Positions 27,200 through 36,763 of a DNA stretch of 64,000 nt are shown in pieces. Positions within the stretch are counted from its first letter, which is position 1. Every line of letters starts with the position of its first letter. The translations under genes and the position numbers were made by a program. The notes under the pieces are model-generated. The model was not told the origin of the DNA, did not search any database, and saw nothing but the letters and a program-made list of their open reading frames with translations. The DNA is taken from positions 1 through 64,000 of the forward strand of contig QFOD01000019.1 of NCBI GenBank assembly GCA_003241055.1. Reading direction: 5' to 3'. Origin of the DNA: Roseateles depolymerans. Lineage in GTDB: Bacteria > Pseudomonadota > Gammaproteobacteria > Burkholderiales > Burkholderiaceae_C.

Positions 27200-27852
27200 G
27201 CGTGCCGACGCCTTGTGACCTGCGTGCGCCCGACCTGTCCGAGGACTTCGAGCTCCGCGAACTGACCCATGAGGACGTGGGCGAGTGGTACCACGTGTAC
27301 TGCACGCGCAGCCACCCCTCGACCCGCGCTGACACCTTCGCCGAGGGCTGGGGCGACACACGCTTCGCCCCCATCGCCACCGAGGCGGGCACGCCGGTGC
27401 ACACCTACTACGTCGCGAGTACGCCCGAAGCCGCCTACATGGAGTCGGTGCTGCACGATGTGCCGCTGGCGCCGCCTGGGATGTTCGAGGTGGCGTCGCT
27501 GAGCCACTACCACCTGGTGCGCCTGCGCCTGCCGGCGTCGCTGCAGTACGTCAGCTTCCACACCCCTTTCCTGCCACGCCTGGCCATCACCCGCGCGCAA
27601 CTGATCGACAGCCTTGCCGCGTGCTACGGGCAGACGCGGGCATGGTCGCAGGCCGCCTACCTGCAGCGCGCCAATGCCCAGGCCGTGGGCTACGGCTCTA
27701 AGCGCGACGACGCCGCCCGCTGCCTGATGCTCTTCAAGCAGCGCCTTCCCGATTCACCCTTCGAGATCCTCGGGGAGGAACCGCTGGCGGTGGGACGGCG
27801 GCGGGCCGAGTTGCTGGCGCTGGTGCGCTCGCTCAAGCTGCACGAGGTCTGA
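27196..27852 (+). CDS. RES-domain toxin (MbcT-like NAD+-degrading)
   Basis: A 218-residue protein with a RES domain. The conserved Arg region is at WGDTRFAP, the aromatic strand at HTYYVAST, and the Glu/Ser pair in AAYMESVLHDV. Known RES toxins such as MbcT deplete NAD+ by phosphorolysis or hydrolysis, stopping growth or killing the cell unless bound by the Xre-type antitoxin. Start and stop overlap tightly with its neighbours: ATGA with the antitoxin, and 3 bases before the caspase ATG. This argues that toxin and protease are co-translated. Confidence 0.85.
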   Translation: MSVPTPCDLRAPDLSEDFELRELTHEDVGEWYHVYCTRSHPSTRADTFAEGWGDTRFAPIATEAGTPVHTYYVASTPEAAYMESVLHDVPLAPPGMFEVASLSHYHLVRLRLPASLQYVSFHTPFLPRLAITRAQLIDSLAACYGQTRAWSQAAYLQRANAQAVGYGSKRDDAARCLMLFKQRLPDSPFEILGEEPLAVGRRRAELLALVRSLKLHEV

Positions 27853-27855
27853 TCG

Positions 27856-29325
27856 ATGAGCCGACGTTTGAACGCGCTCGTGATCGGCAACGCGGCCTAC
27901 GAGGCCGTCGACGCGCTGAAGAACCCGGTGAACGATGCCGAGGACGTGGGCGCCAAGCTCGAGACCTGCGGATTCACGGTCATCCGCTCGCTCGACAGCG
28001 ACCACGCGGACATGGACCGGGCGCTCAAGAAATTCCAGCGCGTCCTCAAGGACAGCGACGTCGGCCTGTTCTTCTTCGCCGGCCACGGCATGCAGATCGA
28101 CGGCGAGAACTACCTCGCCGCGGTCGACACGGACGGCACCGACGAGATCGCCGCCAAGCACTCTTCGCTGGCGCTGAACCGCGTCATCGAGGTCATGGAG
28201 AAGTCCGGCTGCTCCACCAGCATCATCGTCCTGGATGCCTGCCGCAACAACCCGTTCGAGCGCGCCTGGACGCGCTCCATGGAGTCGCGTGGATTGGCCC
28301 CGGTGTATGCGCCGCGCGGCACGCTGATCGCGTTCGCCACGTCGCCGGGGCAGACCGCCAGCGACGGCCGCGGCCGCAACGGCGCGTACACGGCGGCCTT
28401 GCTGCAACACATGACCACGCCGGACTGCTCCATCGAGACCATGTTCAAGCGTGTTCGCAACACGCTGAGCGCGGCGACGAAGGGGCGGCAGATCTCCTGG
28501 GAGCACACGTCGCTGGCGGGCGAGTTCTTCTTCAACCTGAGCCTGGGTCTGCGCATCGACCTCTATGCGGAGACCTCGCTCAGCGACAGCCTGTTCGTGC
28601 TGGACGACGCCAAGACGTCGCATCGGGTGATCCGGGAGCTGAAGAGCTCGACATGGCCGCGCCAGAACCCGGCCGTGGACGGCTTCACTGCCGACGTGGC
28701 GAACAAGGCATCGGCCGACTCGCTCTTCGTCGTCGGACGCAACCTGTACCAGGCCGCCTGCGGCGGCTCGCATTCGGCGATGGCCTACCTGCGCGACTTT
28801 GCCTCGCGCAGCAGCGGGATCAAGGAGCCCAAGCGCAAGGCCTTGCTCGACGGCATGCTGTTCGAGGTCTTCTACGACCCCAACGGCAAGCTGCGCAAGC
28901 AGTTCAAGCTGCGGCAGTTTGAACCGCTGTTCGCGCTGCAGCGGCACAAGGACCTGCTGCCGAGCTTCGACTTCATCGCCGAGTGCCTGCTGCCGGAGGC
29001 GGCCCGCTTCTACTCGATCCCTGGCAAGCGCCACGAGGTGGTGGTGGACGTCGCGACGCACCCGTCAGCCAAGGCGGGCCACCATGTCCTCGATTCCGTG
29101 CATTGCGACGGCGCCAGCATCCTGTGGCTGGAGGACGAGGACTACGCGCCGGAGCCGGGCGAGTCTCCCGAGCGCAAGAAGCTCACCCTGGAGCAGTTCG
29201 AGTTGCAACTGGCCGAGCAGATGCTGGTCGCCCCGCACCTGCTGAAGGTCAACTACGTCTCCTTCGAGCCCGAGAGCCGGGACACCATCGCGTTCCCGCT
29301 GGGCTGGTCGACCCGCAGGCGCTGA
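27856..29325 (+). CDS. Caspase-like (peptidase C14, metacaspase) protease
   Basis: A 489-residue protein with an N-terminal caspase p20-type domain (residues 1-240). The strand motif ALVIGNAAYEAVDALKNP, the catalytic His77 in FFFAGHGMQ and the catalytic Cys129 in IVLDACRNNP are present, as is the Asp/Arg-rich loop after SPGQTASDGRGRNG. The C-terminal 250 residues have no domain I recognise and may be the sensor or adaptor part. GAGGT lies 7 bases before the ATG. It is the third gene of the RES/Xre operon. Bacterial caspase-like proteases are known effectors in several anti-phage systems. Confidence 0.88.
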   Translation: MSRRLNALVIGNAAYEAVDALKNPVNDAEDVGAKLETCGFTVIRSLDSDHADMDRALKKFQRVLKDSDVGLFFFAGHGMQIDGENYLAAVDTDGTDEIAAKHSSLALNRVIEVMEKSGCSTSIIVLDACRNNPFERAWTRSMESRGLAPVYAPRGTLIAFATSPGQTASDGRGRNGAYTAALLQHMTTPDCSIETMFKRVRNTLSAATKGRQISWEHTSLAGEFFFNLSLGLRIDLYAETSLSDSLFVLDDAKTSHRVIRELKSSTWPRQNPAVDGFTADVANKASADSLFVVGRNLYQAACGGSHSAMAYLRDFASRSSGIKEPKRKALLDGMLFEVFYDPNGKLRKQFKLRQFEPLFALQRHKDLLPSFDFIAECLLPEAARFYSIPGKRHEVVVDVATHPSAKAGHHVLDSVHCDGASILWLEDEDYAPEPGESPERKKLTLEQFELQLAEQMLVAPHLLKVNYVSFEPESRDTIAFPLGWSTRRR

Positions 29326-29338
29326 GACGCAAACCGCC

Positions 29339-30784
29339 ATGCCCGCGATCCGTTCCAAGCCCTCCATCCCGCTGGACACGCTGCGCGAGCAGATCGCGCA
29401 GGCGATCGCCGGTGCCAAGGCCCACGATGTACCGGCGGTCTGCGTGCGCGTGGGCATCCAGCGCGCGGTGGAAGAGAACGACGCCCAGGAAGCCTTCCGC
29501 AGCAAGCGCGTCTACGTCCGCAACCGCATCCTGACCTGGAACGAAGCCGACCTGCTGGCGCTGGCGGGACGCGTTCTGCACGAGTTCGCATCGGACGACT
29601 TGTCCGACACCGTCAGCGAGTTGACGGTGCACGCGGAGCACCGGGTGAGCGAGCTGGTGCGGCGCGACGTGCTGAAAGTCATCGACCGGCTTCCTTCGTT
29701 GTTTGGGGAACTGCCGCTCATCGACAGCCTGAGCGAGGTCTTCGGCGCCGCCGTGATCCAGGACGACCGGGGCGGGCTGCTCGGGCGCAACAGCCTCCAC
29801 GGCCAGATCGTTCAGCACTGTGTGCACAACGAGGGCGACTGGTCGCATGAAGAATTGCTGACGCGCTGCGGCGTGCTGACCTGCAGCCAGGCGCGCTTCT
29901 TCGCGCTGCTGGCCAAGCTGCTGCATCCCGTGGCCCGCCGCGACGCCGAGCAGGCTGACCTGGCTGCCGCGCTGAGCGCGGCCTTGCGCCGCGACGGTTA
30001 CATCGTCCGGCAGACCGATGTGGAGTCCGGCTACGCCATCTACGGCGTGGTCCGGGCCCAGGCCGGTGTGGCGGGGGCGATGAAGAACCTCATCTTCGCG
30101 TCGATCGGCGAGAAACCGGAGCTCGTGATCCGCGATGCGGTCAACAACGACGTGGAGATCGTCAAGCACGCCGACAAGGTCCTTGTCTTCGACCGGCCGT
30201 TGCCCAGTTCGGGCCAGCTTCTCTGGAAGGATCTGCGTGACTGGTATGCCGAGCTGAAGGGCATCGAGTCGGAAGAGAGCGCGAAGGAGCAGTTGTTCCG
30301 GCGGCTGCGCCAGGCGGTGCTCGGCGCGCGGTCGGCCGGTGAACTTGCGGTGTTCCAGGGCTACTACGAGCGCTATGGTGCTGCGCTCGGTGACCGCCTG
30401 CCGGCGCTGATCCCTCAGGTCTACCTGCACTACGACCCCTACACGAAGCGGCAGCGCGGCGACGAGCAGTTCCTGGCCCGGCAACGCATGGACTTCCTGC
30501 TGATGTTGGATCAGGGCGTGCGCATCGTGATCGAAATCGACGGCCGTCATCACTACGCGGTGCAGGACGAGCAGGCTCCGGACCGCTACATCGCCAATGC
30601 GCAGCGCTATGCAGAGATGGTGGCGGAAGACCGCCGCCTGCGGCTGATGGGCTACGAGGTCTACCGCTTCGGCGGGCACGAGTTCCTGGACGTGGACCTC
30701 GAGCAGCGCAAGCTCGGGCCTCGCGCCCAGCGCTGCGTCGGTGACTTCTTCGACGGCTTGCTGGCACGACACAGCGTGCGTTGA
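29339..30784 (+). CDS. AbiJ-NTD3-like protein with C-terminal PD-(D/E)XK/Vsr-type nuclease domain
   Basis: A 481-residue protein. Residues 140-240 resemble the AbiJ N-terminal domain 3 found in abortive-infection proteins (IVQHCVHNEGDW, then FFALLAKLLHPVARRD and LRRDGYIV). Residues 245-310 carry a conserved companion segment (KNLIFASIGEKPELVIRDAV). Residues 375-450 form a restriction-endonuclease-like fold of the Vsr/DUF559 kind: RMDF with Asp385, VIEIDGRHHY with Glu399 and Asp401, and GYEVYRFGGHEF. It begins 13 bases after the caspase stop, so it belongs to the same operon. It probably cleaves nucleic acid when triggered. Confidence 0.78.
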   Translation: MPAIRSKPSIPLDTLREQIAQAIAGAKAHDVPAVCVRVGIQRAVEENDAQEAFRSKRVYVRNRILTWNEADLLALAGRVLHEFASDDLSDTVSELTVHAEHRVSELVRRDVLKVIDRLPSLFGELPLIDSLSEVFGAAVIQDDRGGLLGRNSLHGQIVQHCVHNEGDWSHEELLTRCGVLTCSQARFFALLAKLLHPVARRDAEQADLAAALSAALRRDGYIVRQTDVESGYAIYGVVRAQAGVAGAMKNLIFASIGEKPELVIRDAVNNDVEIVKHADKVLVFDRPLPSSGQLLWKDLRDWYAELKGIESEESAKEQLFRRLRQAVLGARSAGELAVFQGYYERYGAALGDRLPALIPQVYLHYDPYTKRQRGDEQFLARQRMDFLLMLDQGVRIVIEIDGRHHYAVQDEQAPDRYIANAQRYAEMVAEDRRLRLMGYEVYRFGGHEFLDVDLEQRKLGPRAQRCVGDFFDGLLARHSVR

Positions 30785-30856
30785 AGAGCCGCAGCGCGCG
30801 GCTGCAGAGCGTGCGGCGTGCCTTGAGCACGGCCTCTCCGGCCGTAGCCTGGGCCC

Positions 30857-32986
30857 ATGGTCACCGACGACGAGAAATCCCTCATCCGTGCGTGCATGGA
30901 CGCGCTGCGCGATGGCATCGAGGGATTTCGTTCGCGCCGGCCGCAACTGGAGATGATCGCCACCGTGGCCGCCGCGATGGCGGCCTGCCGCAGCGGTGAT
31001 GACGGTGTCGGCTGCGGCGAGCACCTCGCGGTTGTCGAGGCCGGCACGGGCACCGGCAAGTCCTTCGGTGCACTGGTGCCGGCGCTCGTGCTCGCCCGAG
31101 CCCGCGGCCGGCGCCTCGTGGTGTCGAGCTCCACGGTCGCACTGCAGCACCAGTACGCCGAGAAGGATGCCCCGACGTTGCAGCGGCTGCTGCCGTTCGA
31201 GTTCACGTTTGCCGTGGCCAAGGGACGGCGCCGCTATGCCTGCGTCGCCAAGCTCGCAACCCTTGCCGATGAAGCCCGCCAGGAAGAGCAGGACCTGGAG
31301 GACGGGGCGACGGCTCCCGACAAGGGGCCGGAGCGGCGCCGCAGGACCATCGTCATCGGCCTGGCCGAGAGCTTCGAAGCCCAGCGCTGGAACGGCGACC
31401 GGGATGAGCTGGCGATGCCGGTGGCCGATGAGGTCTGGAACGAGGTGACGACCGACCGCCAAGGCTGCTCGGGCAGCCGTTGCGCCGACTTCGCGCGCTG
31501 CCCCTTCTATGCCGCCCGCCAGCGAGTGAAGGATGCCGATCTGGTCATCGCGAACCATGACCTCGTGCTGTCCGCGCTGGAGATGGAAACCGGCAGCGTG
31601 CTGCCGACGCCGGCGGAGGCGATGTATGTGTTCGACGAGGCGCACAGCCTGGCGGCCAAGGCGGTCGAACACCTGTCTGTTCGGCACGGCCTGCGCGGTG
31701 CCCAGGAGTGGCTGAACGACGCCACGGAGTCCGTTCGGGACATCGTGCTGTCGATGCGGCTGCCCGAAGTCCTGTTGCAGGATGCACGCACCAGTGCCGA
31801 GCGGTTGGTGTCGGCGCTGGAGATGCTGTGGCAACGCGTTCACGGGCTGCAGGCCTTCGGCGAGAAAAAGGCCCGCCGCTTCAAGCCAGGCCCGCTGCCC
31901 GGCTGGCTTCTCAATGGCGGTGACGCGGCACGCGACGCTGGCCTGGCTCTCGTGAAGACCTTCGCCCAGCTGCGCGAGGGCCTGCTGGAGCGGGCGCCTT
32001 CCGAGGGCGCGCTGGCCACCCGGTTGTTGTCGGCGCTGGGCTTCTATGTCGGCAAGCTGGAGAACCTGCTGTCCACCTGGGACTTGATCCTCGCTGAGGA
32101 CGGGGAAGGCGATGCTCCTGTGGCGCGGTGGGTTGAATTGCGCGGAGCGGAGGGGGACAGCATCGACTACCTGGTCTGCGCGGCCCCAATCAGCGGTAGC
32201 GAACGCCTGCGCAAACTGCTCTGGAACCGTGCGAGCGCCGCCGTGGTGATGTCGGCGACGCTCACCTCGTGCGGCACTTTCGACTTGTTCCTGAGGCAGT
32301 CCGGCATGGCCGCGTTCCAGGAGCTGAAGCTGCTGCGTGTGGACTCGCCCTTCGACTACCGGCGCAACGCGAGACTCGTGATCCCGGCCATGCGTGCTGA
32401 TCCCTCGGACACGGAAGCGCACACGGACGAAGTGGTCGATCGGCTGCCGGAGCTGATCCGCACCCAGGGCACGCTCGTGCTCTTCTCCTCGGCGCGCCAG
32501 ATGAGGGCCGTCTATGGTGCGCTGGATGAATCCCTGCGGCGCTCCACGCTACTGCAGGGGACCATGCCCAAGATGGAGATGCTGGCGCGGCATCGCGCGG
32601 CAATCGACCGCGGCGACCGCTCGGTCCTTTTTGGCCTGCAGAGCATGGCTGAAGGGGTGGACCTGCCGCGCGAGTACTGCACGCACGTGATCTGGGCGAA
32701 GCTGCCGTTCTCGGTGCCGGACAGCCCGCTCGAGGAGGCTCGGCGCGAATGGGTCGAGGCCCAGGGCCGTTCGTCCTTCATGGAGCTCACGCTGCCCGAG
32801 ACAGCCGTGCGGTTCAAGCAGGGCTTGGGGCGGCTGCTTCGGACGACCGAGGACTACGGGACCGCCACGGTGCTGGACCGCCGGCTGGTCACCAAGCGCT
32901 GGGGCTTCCTGCTCATGCGGGGACTGCCCGACTTCGAAGTCGTCATCGAGCCGCTGGGGTCGCAACGCCACCCGGCGGAGGCATAG
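30857..32986 (+). CDS. DinG-family (XPD-like) ATP-dependent DNA helicase
   Basis: A 709-residue SF2 helicase. Walker A (VEAGTGTGKS) is near residue 65 and motif II (FDEAH) near 260. Motif VI is FKQGLGRLLRT. A four-Cys cluster that would hold 4Fe-4S is formed by YACVAK and CSGSRCADFARC, as in DinG. It should unwind 5' overhangs, D-loops or R-loops. It starts 72 bases after the nuclease gene and may be read from the same promoter, but DinG-like genes are also common element backbone genes, so functional membership in the defence operon is open. Confidence 0.9.
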   Translation: MVTDDEKSLIRACMDALRDGIEGFRSRRPQLEMIATVAAAMAACRSGDDGVGCGEHLAVVEAGTGTGKSFGALVPALVLARARGRRLVVSSSTVALQHQYAEKDAPTLQRLLPFEFTFAVAKGRRRYACVAKLATLADEARQEEQDLEDGATAPDKGPERRRRTIVIGLAESFEAQRWNGDRDELAMPVADEVWNEVTTDRQGCSGSRCADFARCPFYAARQRVKDADLVIANHDLVLSALEMETGSVLPTPAEAMYVFDEAHSLAAKAVEHLSVRHGLRGAQEWLNDATESVRDIVLSMRLPEVLLQDARTSAERLVSALEMLWQRVHGLQAFGEKKARRFKPGPLPGWLLNGGDAARDAGLALVKTFAQLREGLLERAPSEGALATRLLSALGFYVGKLENLLSTWDLILAEDGEGDAPVARWVELRGAEGDSIDYLVCAAPISGSERLRKLLWNRASAAVVMSATLTSCGTFDLFLRQSGMAAFQELKLLRVDSPFDYRRNARLVIPAMRADPSDTEAHTDEVVDRLPELIRTQGTLVLFSSARQMRAVYGALDESLRRSTLLQGTMPKMEMLARHRAAIDRGDRSVLFGLQSMAEGVDLPREYCTHVIWAKLPFSVPDSPLEEARREWVEAQGRSSFMELTLPETAVRFKQGLGRLLRTTEDYGTATVLDRRLVTKRWGFLLMRGLPDFEVVIEPLGSQRHPAEA

Positions 32987-33133
32987 CGGCACGTCGCAGC
33001 AACAAAGCGACCGATGGGCGTCGCGATCCAAGACTCGCAGCTCGCCGCTGCCGCCCCGGCAGGACTTGAAGACGGGCGCGCCTGGGTGAGCATTGATCCA
33101 CAACTCCACCGACAGTGAAGAAAGGAGCAGACC

Positions 33134-34633
33134 ATGGTGACGGCACTCAACGGCTCGGCCAACGGCCACATGCAACTGGCCACCCAGGCGGGCGGCGCGC
33201 TGGCCATTCCGACGCTGCTCGGCCGCGGAGCGATGCGCATCCCCGTGGGAGGGCGCATCCGCGCGGGCATCAAGGTCCTGACGCGCAAAGCGGAAGAGGT
33301 GCCCGAAGCCCGGGCGCTCTACGAGGCCGGCGTGGCTGCCGGCAAGGGCTTCGAGTCCATCGAGCGGGACATCCTGCAGCGCTGCCAGACGCTGAAGAAC
33401 CCGCTCACGCCCAAGAACGTCCCGTACTTCACGGTGCGTGGCGAGGACTTCCCGAACCCCGAGCTGGCGCGCCAGATCATGGACCTGTACGCGGAGGACC
33501 GCGGCGACGGCGTGCGCCGGCTCTACCGCTTCCCGGTCGTGTTTCCGGCCGATGCCTGGCAGAGCGTGATGCCGCACGAGCTGGTGACCTGGACGGCGAG
33601 CGAGCGGCGCTTCTGGTCCGAATACTCCGAGGACGGCCAGACCCGCTACTGCAAGACCCACGAGGCCGTCCCGGTGGATGCGGGAGGGCGGCGCGTGATC
33701 CGCATCTTCGGTGGCCGCAAGACGGTACTGCGCGGCGAGAACGGCGGCTTGTGCGACCCGGAGAGCTGCCCCGAGTACCAACAGCGCAAGTGCAACCTCA
33801 GCGGGCGCTTCATCTTCTTCATCCCGGGCATCAAGTCGCTGAGCGCCGTCGACCTGCCGACGAACAGCTTCTACGCGATGCAGGCCGCGATCGAGAAGTT
33901 CACGACCATCGGCTTCATGCGTGGCGGCCGCATCTCCGGCTTCCTGGACGGGCAGCGCACGCCCTTCTTCATCAGCAAGCGGCTGGTGGAGGTCGCACGC
34001 ATCGACGACGAAGGCCGGCCCAGCCGCGTGGCCCAGTGGCTGATCGAGCTCGAAGCGCCGATCGACGTGACCTCGCTGCTCCGCCCCGACGATGGCTTCG
34101 AGGCCGTGGAGATGCGTGCGGCCGAAGCGGCGGGCGTGCTGATGGGCGAGCCGGCAGACGCCCGGTCGCGGGTCGAGCCCGACGAGGGCGGCCAGGTCAT
34201 CGACATGGAACCGCTGGTCGAGCGGTCCGGGCGCCGGGAAAGCGCCGGGCGATCCGAGCGGGTTGCACCGGCCCCGGCACCTGCGCCTGCGCGTTCCCCT
34301 GCGGCCTCTCAAGCAGCAGCGCCCGGACAGGCCGCCCTCGCGGAAAGGAGCGGCGGTGCCGGGAAGCCGGAGTCCGGCCCTGCACGCTCCGCCGCCCGTG
34401 AGGGTGCGTCCCGGGCCGATCACGCCAAGGACTTGCAGTGGATCTTCGATGCAGCGCAGGCGCTGGGCATCGACGCCGAGCGGTTCGAGGCCTATGCCGA
34501 GAAGCGCTGGGGCAGGGGCTGGAAGCTGGCTGCGGGCGGTCGCAAGCGCGCGCTGGACGATGTCTCTGCCTTCGCGGACGACGCTGCGGGCTTCCAGGAA
34601 AAGGTGCGGGGCGAACTGGAAGTGTTCTCCTGA
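33134..34633 (+). CDS. Zn-binding protein related to gp3-like recombination directionality factors
   Basis: A 499-residue protein. The N-terminal 300 residues follow the pattern of the phage gp3-like/RDF family, often annotated as hydrolase or metal-binding protein: GGRIRAGIKVL near the start, and a four-Cys zinc site (LCDPESCPEYQQRKC, near residues 205-220) followed by GRFIFFIPGI. Residues 365-430 are a low-complexity Ala/Pro/Ser linker. The C-terminus has a small helical domain (KRWGRGWKLAAGG). RDFs switch an integrase from integration to excision; whether this one does so is inference. It precedes sbcD by 93 bases. Confidence 0.6.
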   Translation: MVTALNGSANGHMQLATQAGGALAIPTLLGRGAMRIPVGGRIRAGIKVLTRKAEEVPEARALYEAGVAAGKGFESIERDILQRCQTLKNPLTPKNVPYFTVRGEDFPNPELARQIMDLYAEDRGDGVRRLYRFPVVFPADAWQSVMPHELVTWTASERRFWSEYSEDGQTRYCKTHEAVPVDAGGRRVIRIFGGRKTVLRGENGGLCDPESCPEYQQRKCNLSGRFIFFIPGIKSLSAVDLPTNSFYAMQAAIEKFTTIGFMRGGRISGFLDGQRTPFFISKRLVEVARIDDEGRPSRVAQWLIELEAPIDVTSLLRPDDGFEAVEMRAAEAAGVLMGEPADARSRVEPDEGGQVIDMEPLVERSGRRESAGRSERVAPAPAPAPARSPAASQAAAPGQAALAERSGGAGKPESGPARSAAREGASRADHAKDLQWIFDAAQALGIDAERFEAYAEKRWGRGWKLAAGGRKRALDDVSAFADDAAGFQEKVRGELEVFS

Positions 34634-34726
34634 GCCGGCTTGACCGGCGTCCCGACCGTCGGACGATGTGTTCATGCCCGGCACGCAGCGCCGCACGCCG
34701 GGCCCCCAACTTCCAGGAGCATTGCC

Positions 34727-36016
34727 ATGATCCGAGTCGGCCACTTTTCCGACCTTCACTACTGCGAGAAGAACCTGGCCGAGGCCGACCGCTGCTTCGG
34801 CTTCGCCATCGAGGAGGCGATCCGCGGGGACATCGACATCGCGGTGATCTCCGGCGACGCCACCGACCATGCGCTCGACGTGCACAGCCCGGCGGTGGTG
34901 CGCCTGGCGCGCCGGGTGCTGCAACTGGCCAACCACTGCCCCGTGCTGATGCTGCAGGGCACGTTCTCGCACGAGCCGCCCGGCACGCTGGCGATCTTTC
35001 CGCTCCTGGGCGGGCGCCACCCCATCCATGTCGCCGACCGAATCTCCCAGGCTGCACTGACCGCCGAGGGGGGCTGGGTCGCGTCGGACGGCTGGCGTTT
35101 CGATCAGGTGCCTGCGGGAACTCGCGCGCTGTTCACCTGCGTGCCCACCGTCAACAAGGCCGCCGTGGCTGCGGTGGCCGGCGCCGTCGATGCCGCAGAG
35201 GCGCAAGGGCGGGAGCTGGCCGCGCTGCTCGCCGGCTACGCGCGCATCAACGCCGACGCCCGCGCAGCCGGCGTGCCCACGATCGGCGTGTCGCACGGTA
35301 CCGTGTCGGGCTGTGTCACGGAGCACGGCGTGCCCATGGCGGGCTTCGACCACGAGTTCACGACGGCTTCGCTTTTCGCCGCCCAGGCCCAGGCCTTCAT
35401 GCTCGGCCACATCCATCGGCATCAGAGCTGGGAGGAAGCTGGCCGCGTGATCGCGTATGCGGGTTCCATCGGCCGCTTCCATCACGGCGAGGAAGGCGAC
35501 AAGGGCTTCGTGCGGTGGGACATCGACGCATCGACCGCAGCGTTCTCATTGCGGCCGACGCCGGCGCGGCGCACCGTGGATCTCTTCTTCGACGGGAAAC
35601 CCGACCTGGCGCGCATCGAGGCTGCGGTGCAGGAGAAGGGGCTGCAGGGCGCCTATGTCCGCGTGCGCTGGGCGGTGGCGGATGAGGATCGCCACGAGGT
35701 CGACCGCGACGCGATCCGGCGCGCTCTCGACGGCGCGGCCGACGTGCAACTGGAGGGGCGCGTCATCCCGGTGGTGCGCAGCCGCGCGGCGGGTATCTCG
35801 CGCTGCGCCAGCCTGGAGGGCAAGGTCGCCAGCTGGTGCCAGGTCAGCGGTGTGGAGCGCTCGCCACTGCTGGAACGCCTGAGCCTGCTGGCTTGCGACG
35901 AACCGGCTGCCATCGCGGCGGACATCCTCGCGGCCAGGCAAGCTGGGACGCAGGCGCCCGTGCAGGATCGGCGCGACGAGATTCCCCGGGACCTCTTCGA
36001 ATCCTGCGAAACCTGA
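34727..36016 (+). CDS. SbcD-like metallophosphoesterase (DNA repair nuclease subunit)
   Basis: A 429-residue Mre11/SbcD-type phosphoesterase. Metal-site motifs are visible: FSDLHYC (DxH), ISGDATDH (GD), VSHGTV and LGHIHRHQ (GHxH). The usual GNHD motif is replaced by QGTFSHE, so the Asn ligand is not conserved although the His remains. The ATG at 34727 follows CCAGGAG. The partner SbcC-like ATPase is encoded at 40940, about 4.9 kb downstream on the same strand, with three leftward genes in between. Together they should form an end-processing nuclease. Confidence 0.82.
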   Translation: MIRVGHFSDLHYCEKNLAEADRCFGFAIEEAIRGDIDIAVISGDATDHALDVHSPAVVRLARRVLQLANHCPVLMLQGTFSHEPPGTLAIFPLLGGRHPIHVADRISQAALTAEGGWVASDGWRFDQVPAGTRALFTCVPTVNKAAVAAVAGAVDAAEAQGRELAALLAGYARINADARAAGVPTIGVSHGTVSGCVTEHGVPMAGFDHEFTTASLFAAQAQAFMLGHIHRHQSWEEAGRVIAYAGSIGRFHHGEEGDKGFVRWDIDASTAAFSLRPTPARRTVDLFFDGKPDLARIEAAVQEKGLQGAYVRVRWAVADEDRHEVDRDAIRRALDGAADVQLEGRVIPVVRSRAAGISRCASLEGKVASWCQVSGVERSPLLERLSLLACDEPAAIAADILAARQAGTQAPVQDRRDEIPRDLFESCET

Positions 36017-36763
36017 GAGTCGGGCGGCACGATGCCCGAAAAAAGAAAGCCCAGACGAGGCTGGGCAAAGCCGTCGCGATAAAAAAGGGAGGGAGGTAGA
36101 GATCCGCGACGGAAGGAATAGATTGTATGGGAGCTAACTAACGGATTGCAGTGAGTCTCGGGATGGGCTTCATCTGATACCGCAGGTACTGGGGGTTAGT
36201 TTCTCGCAGGCGATCCAAGGAGTCGGACCCGGCAAACTGCAGTGCTCCGGTCTTCATGGCGTGATGTGGCTCGCGGGCCTGGGAGTTGATGACCGCTGCA
36301 CGCGACTGACGTAGCCCGGAACGGCCGGCGCTGTCCGCTGTGTCCAAGTGGCACCATCGCGCGAGGAGGTGCGCTGGAACAGCGTCACCCAGCAACTCCG
36401 CCGTCGAAGACCTTCTTCCTTGCCCCGACGTCCGCTCGGCATTGGATTTTGAGGCGCTCCTCTAACGTAGCGGCGATGCAACGATCAGCGCCGCCCACTT
36501 CCACCCACGTCGGGCGAGCGCGGCCCGGCCCGCGCCGGCCACGCCAGGCCGAGCGGCGTGCATGCGGCCGGACCATGTGCCTCCGATCGGCGCTGGCGGC
36601 AATCGCGTTTCATTGCTCCCGGCGCAACGAGGACCATCGCGGCAGATACCTGTCGAGGCGGTTCGGAGCGCTCCGATCGGCGCATTGCCGCCCCGCCTTG
36701 GAACTGCGCCAATGCCCGCTGTAATGACGCGCGGAGATACCGCCCCAGTGCAAATCCAGCAGA
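36017..36763. other. Long non-coding or decayed stretch downstream of sbcD-like gene
   Basis: About 750 bases with no convincing gene. It holds the leftward terminator at 36036-36066 and, at 36138-36395, a leftward open frame whose last 40 codons (ending PIPRLTAIR) could be the tail of a truncated gene served by that terminator. The stretch is AT-richer than its surroundings in places (near 36080-36140), suggesting junction DNA where the LysR/binding-protein/chemoreceptor block was inserted. Confidence 0.4.
36036..36066 (-). terminator. Leftward intrinsic terminator
   Basis: On the minus strand, GCCCAG, a six-base loop and CTGGGC (plus coordinates 36049-36066) are followed by TTTCTTTTTT. The T-run lies only on the minus-strand side, so it ends leftward transcription. 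No intact leftward gene ends immediately upstream. It may serve read-through from the LysR gene or a lost gene. Confidence 0.6.

Noticed and set aside
29249..32422. Leftward open frame of 1057 codons over the defence operon
   Set aside because: It runs opposite the AbiJ-like and DinG genes, which have clear motifs, ribosome sites and tight spacing. The leftward product is rich in Arg, His and Gln, the usual signature of an antisense frame in GC-rich DNA, and has no domain.
30857..32986. DinG helicase as a fifth member of the RES/caspase/AbiJ operon
   Set aside because: The 72-base gap and the frequent presence of DinG-like genes in element backbones make membership uncertain, so it was annotated separately.
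32549..35485. Leftward open frame of 978 codons
   Set aside because: It lies opposite the end of DinG, the RDF-like gene and the sbcD-like gene. Its composition is antisense-like and no motifs are seen.
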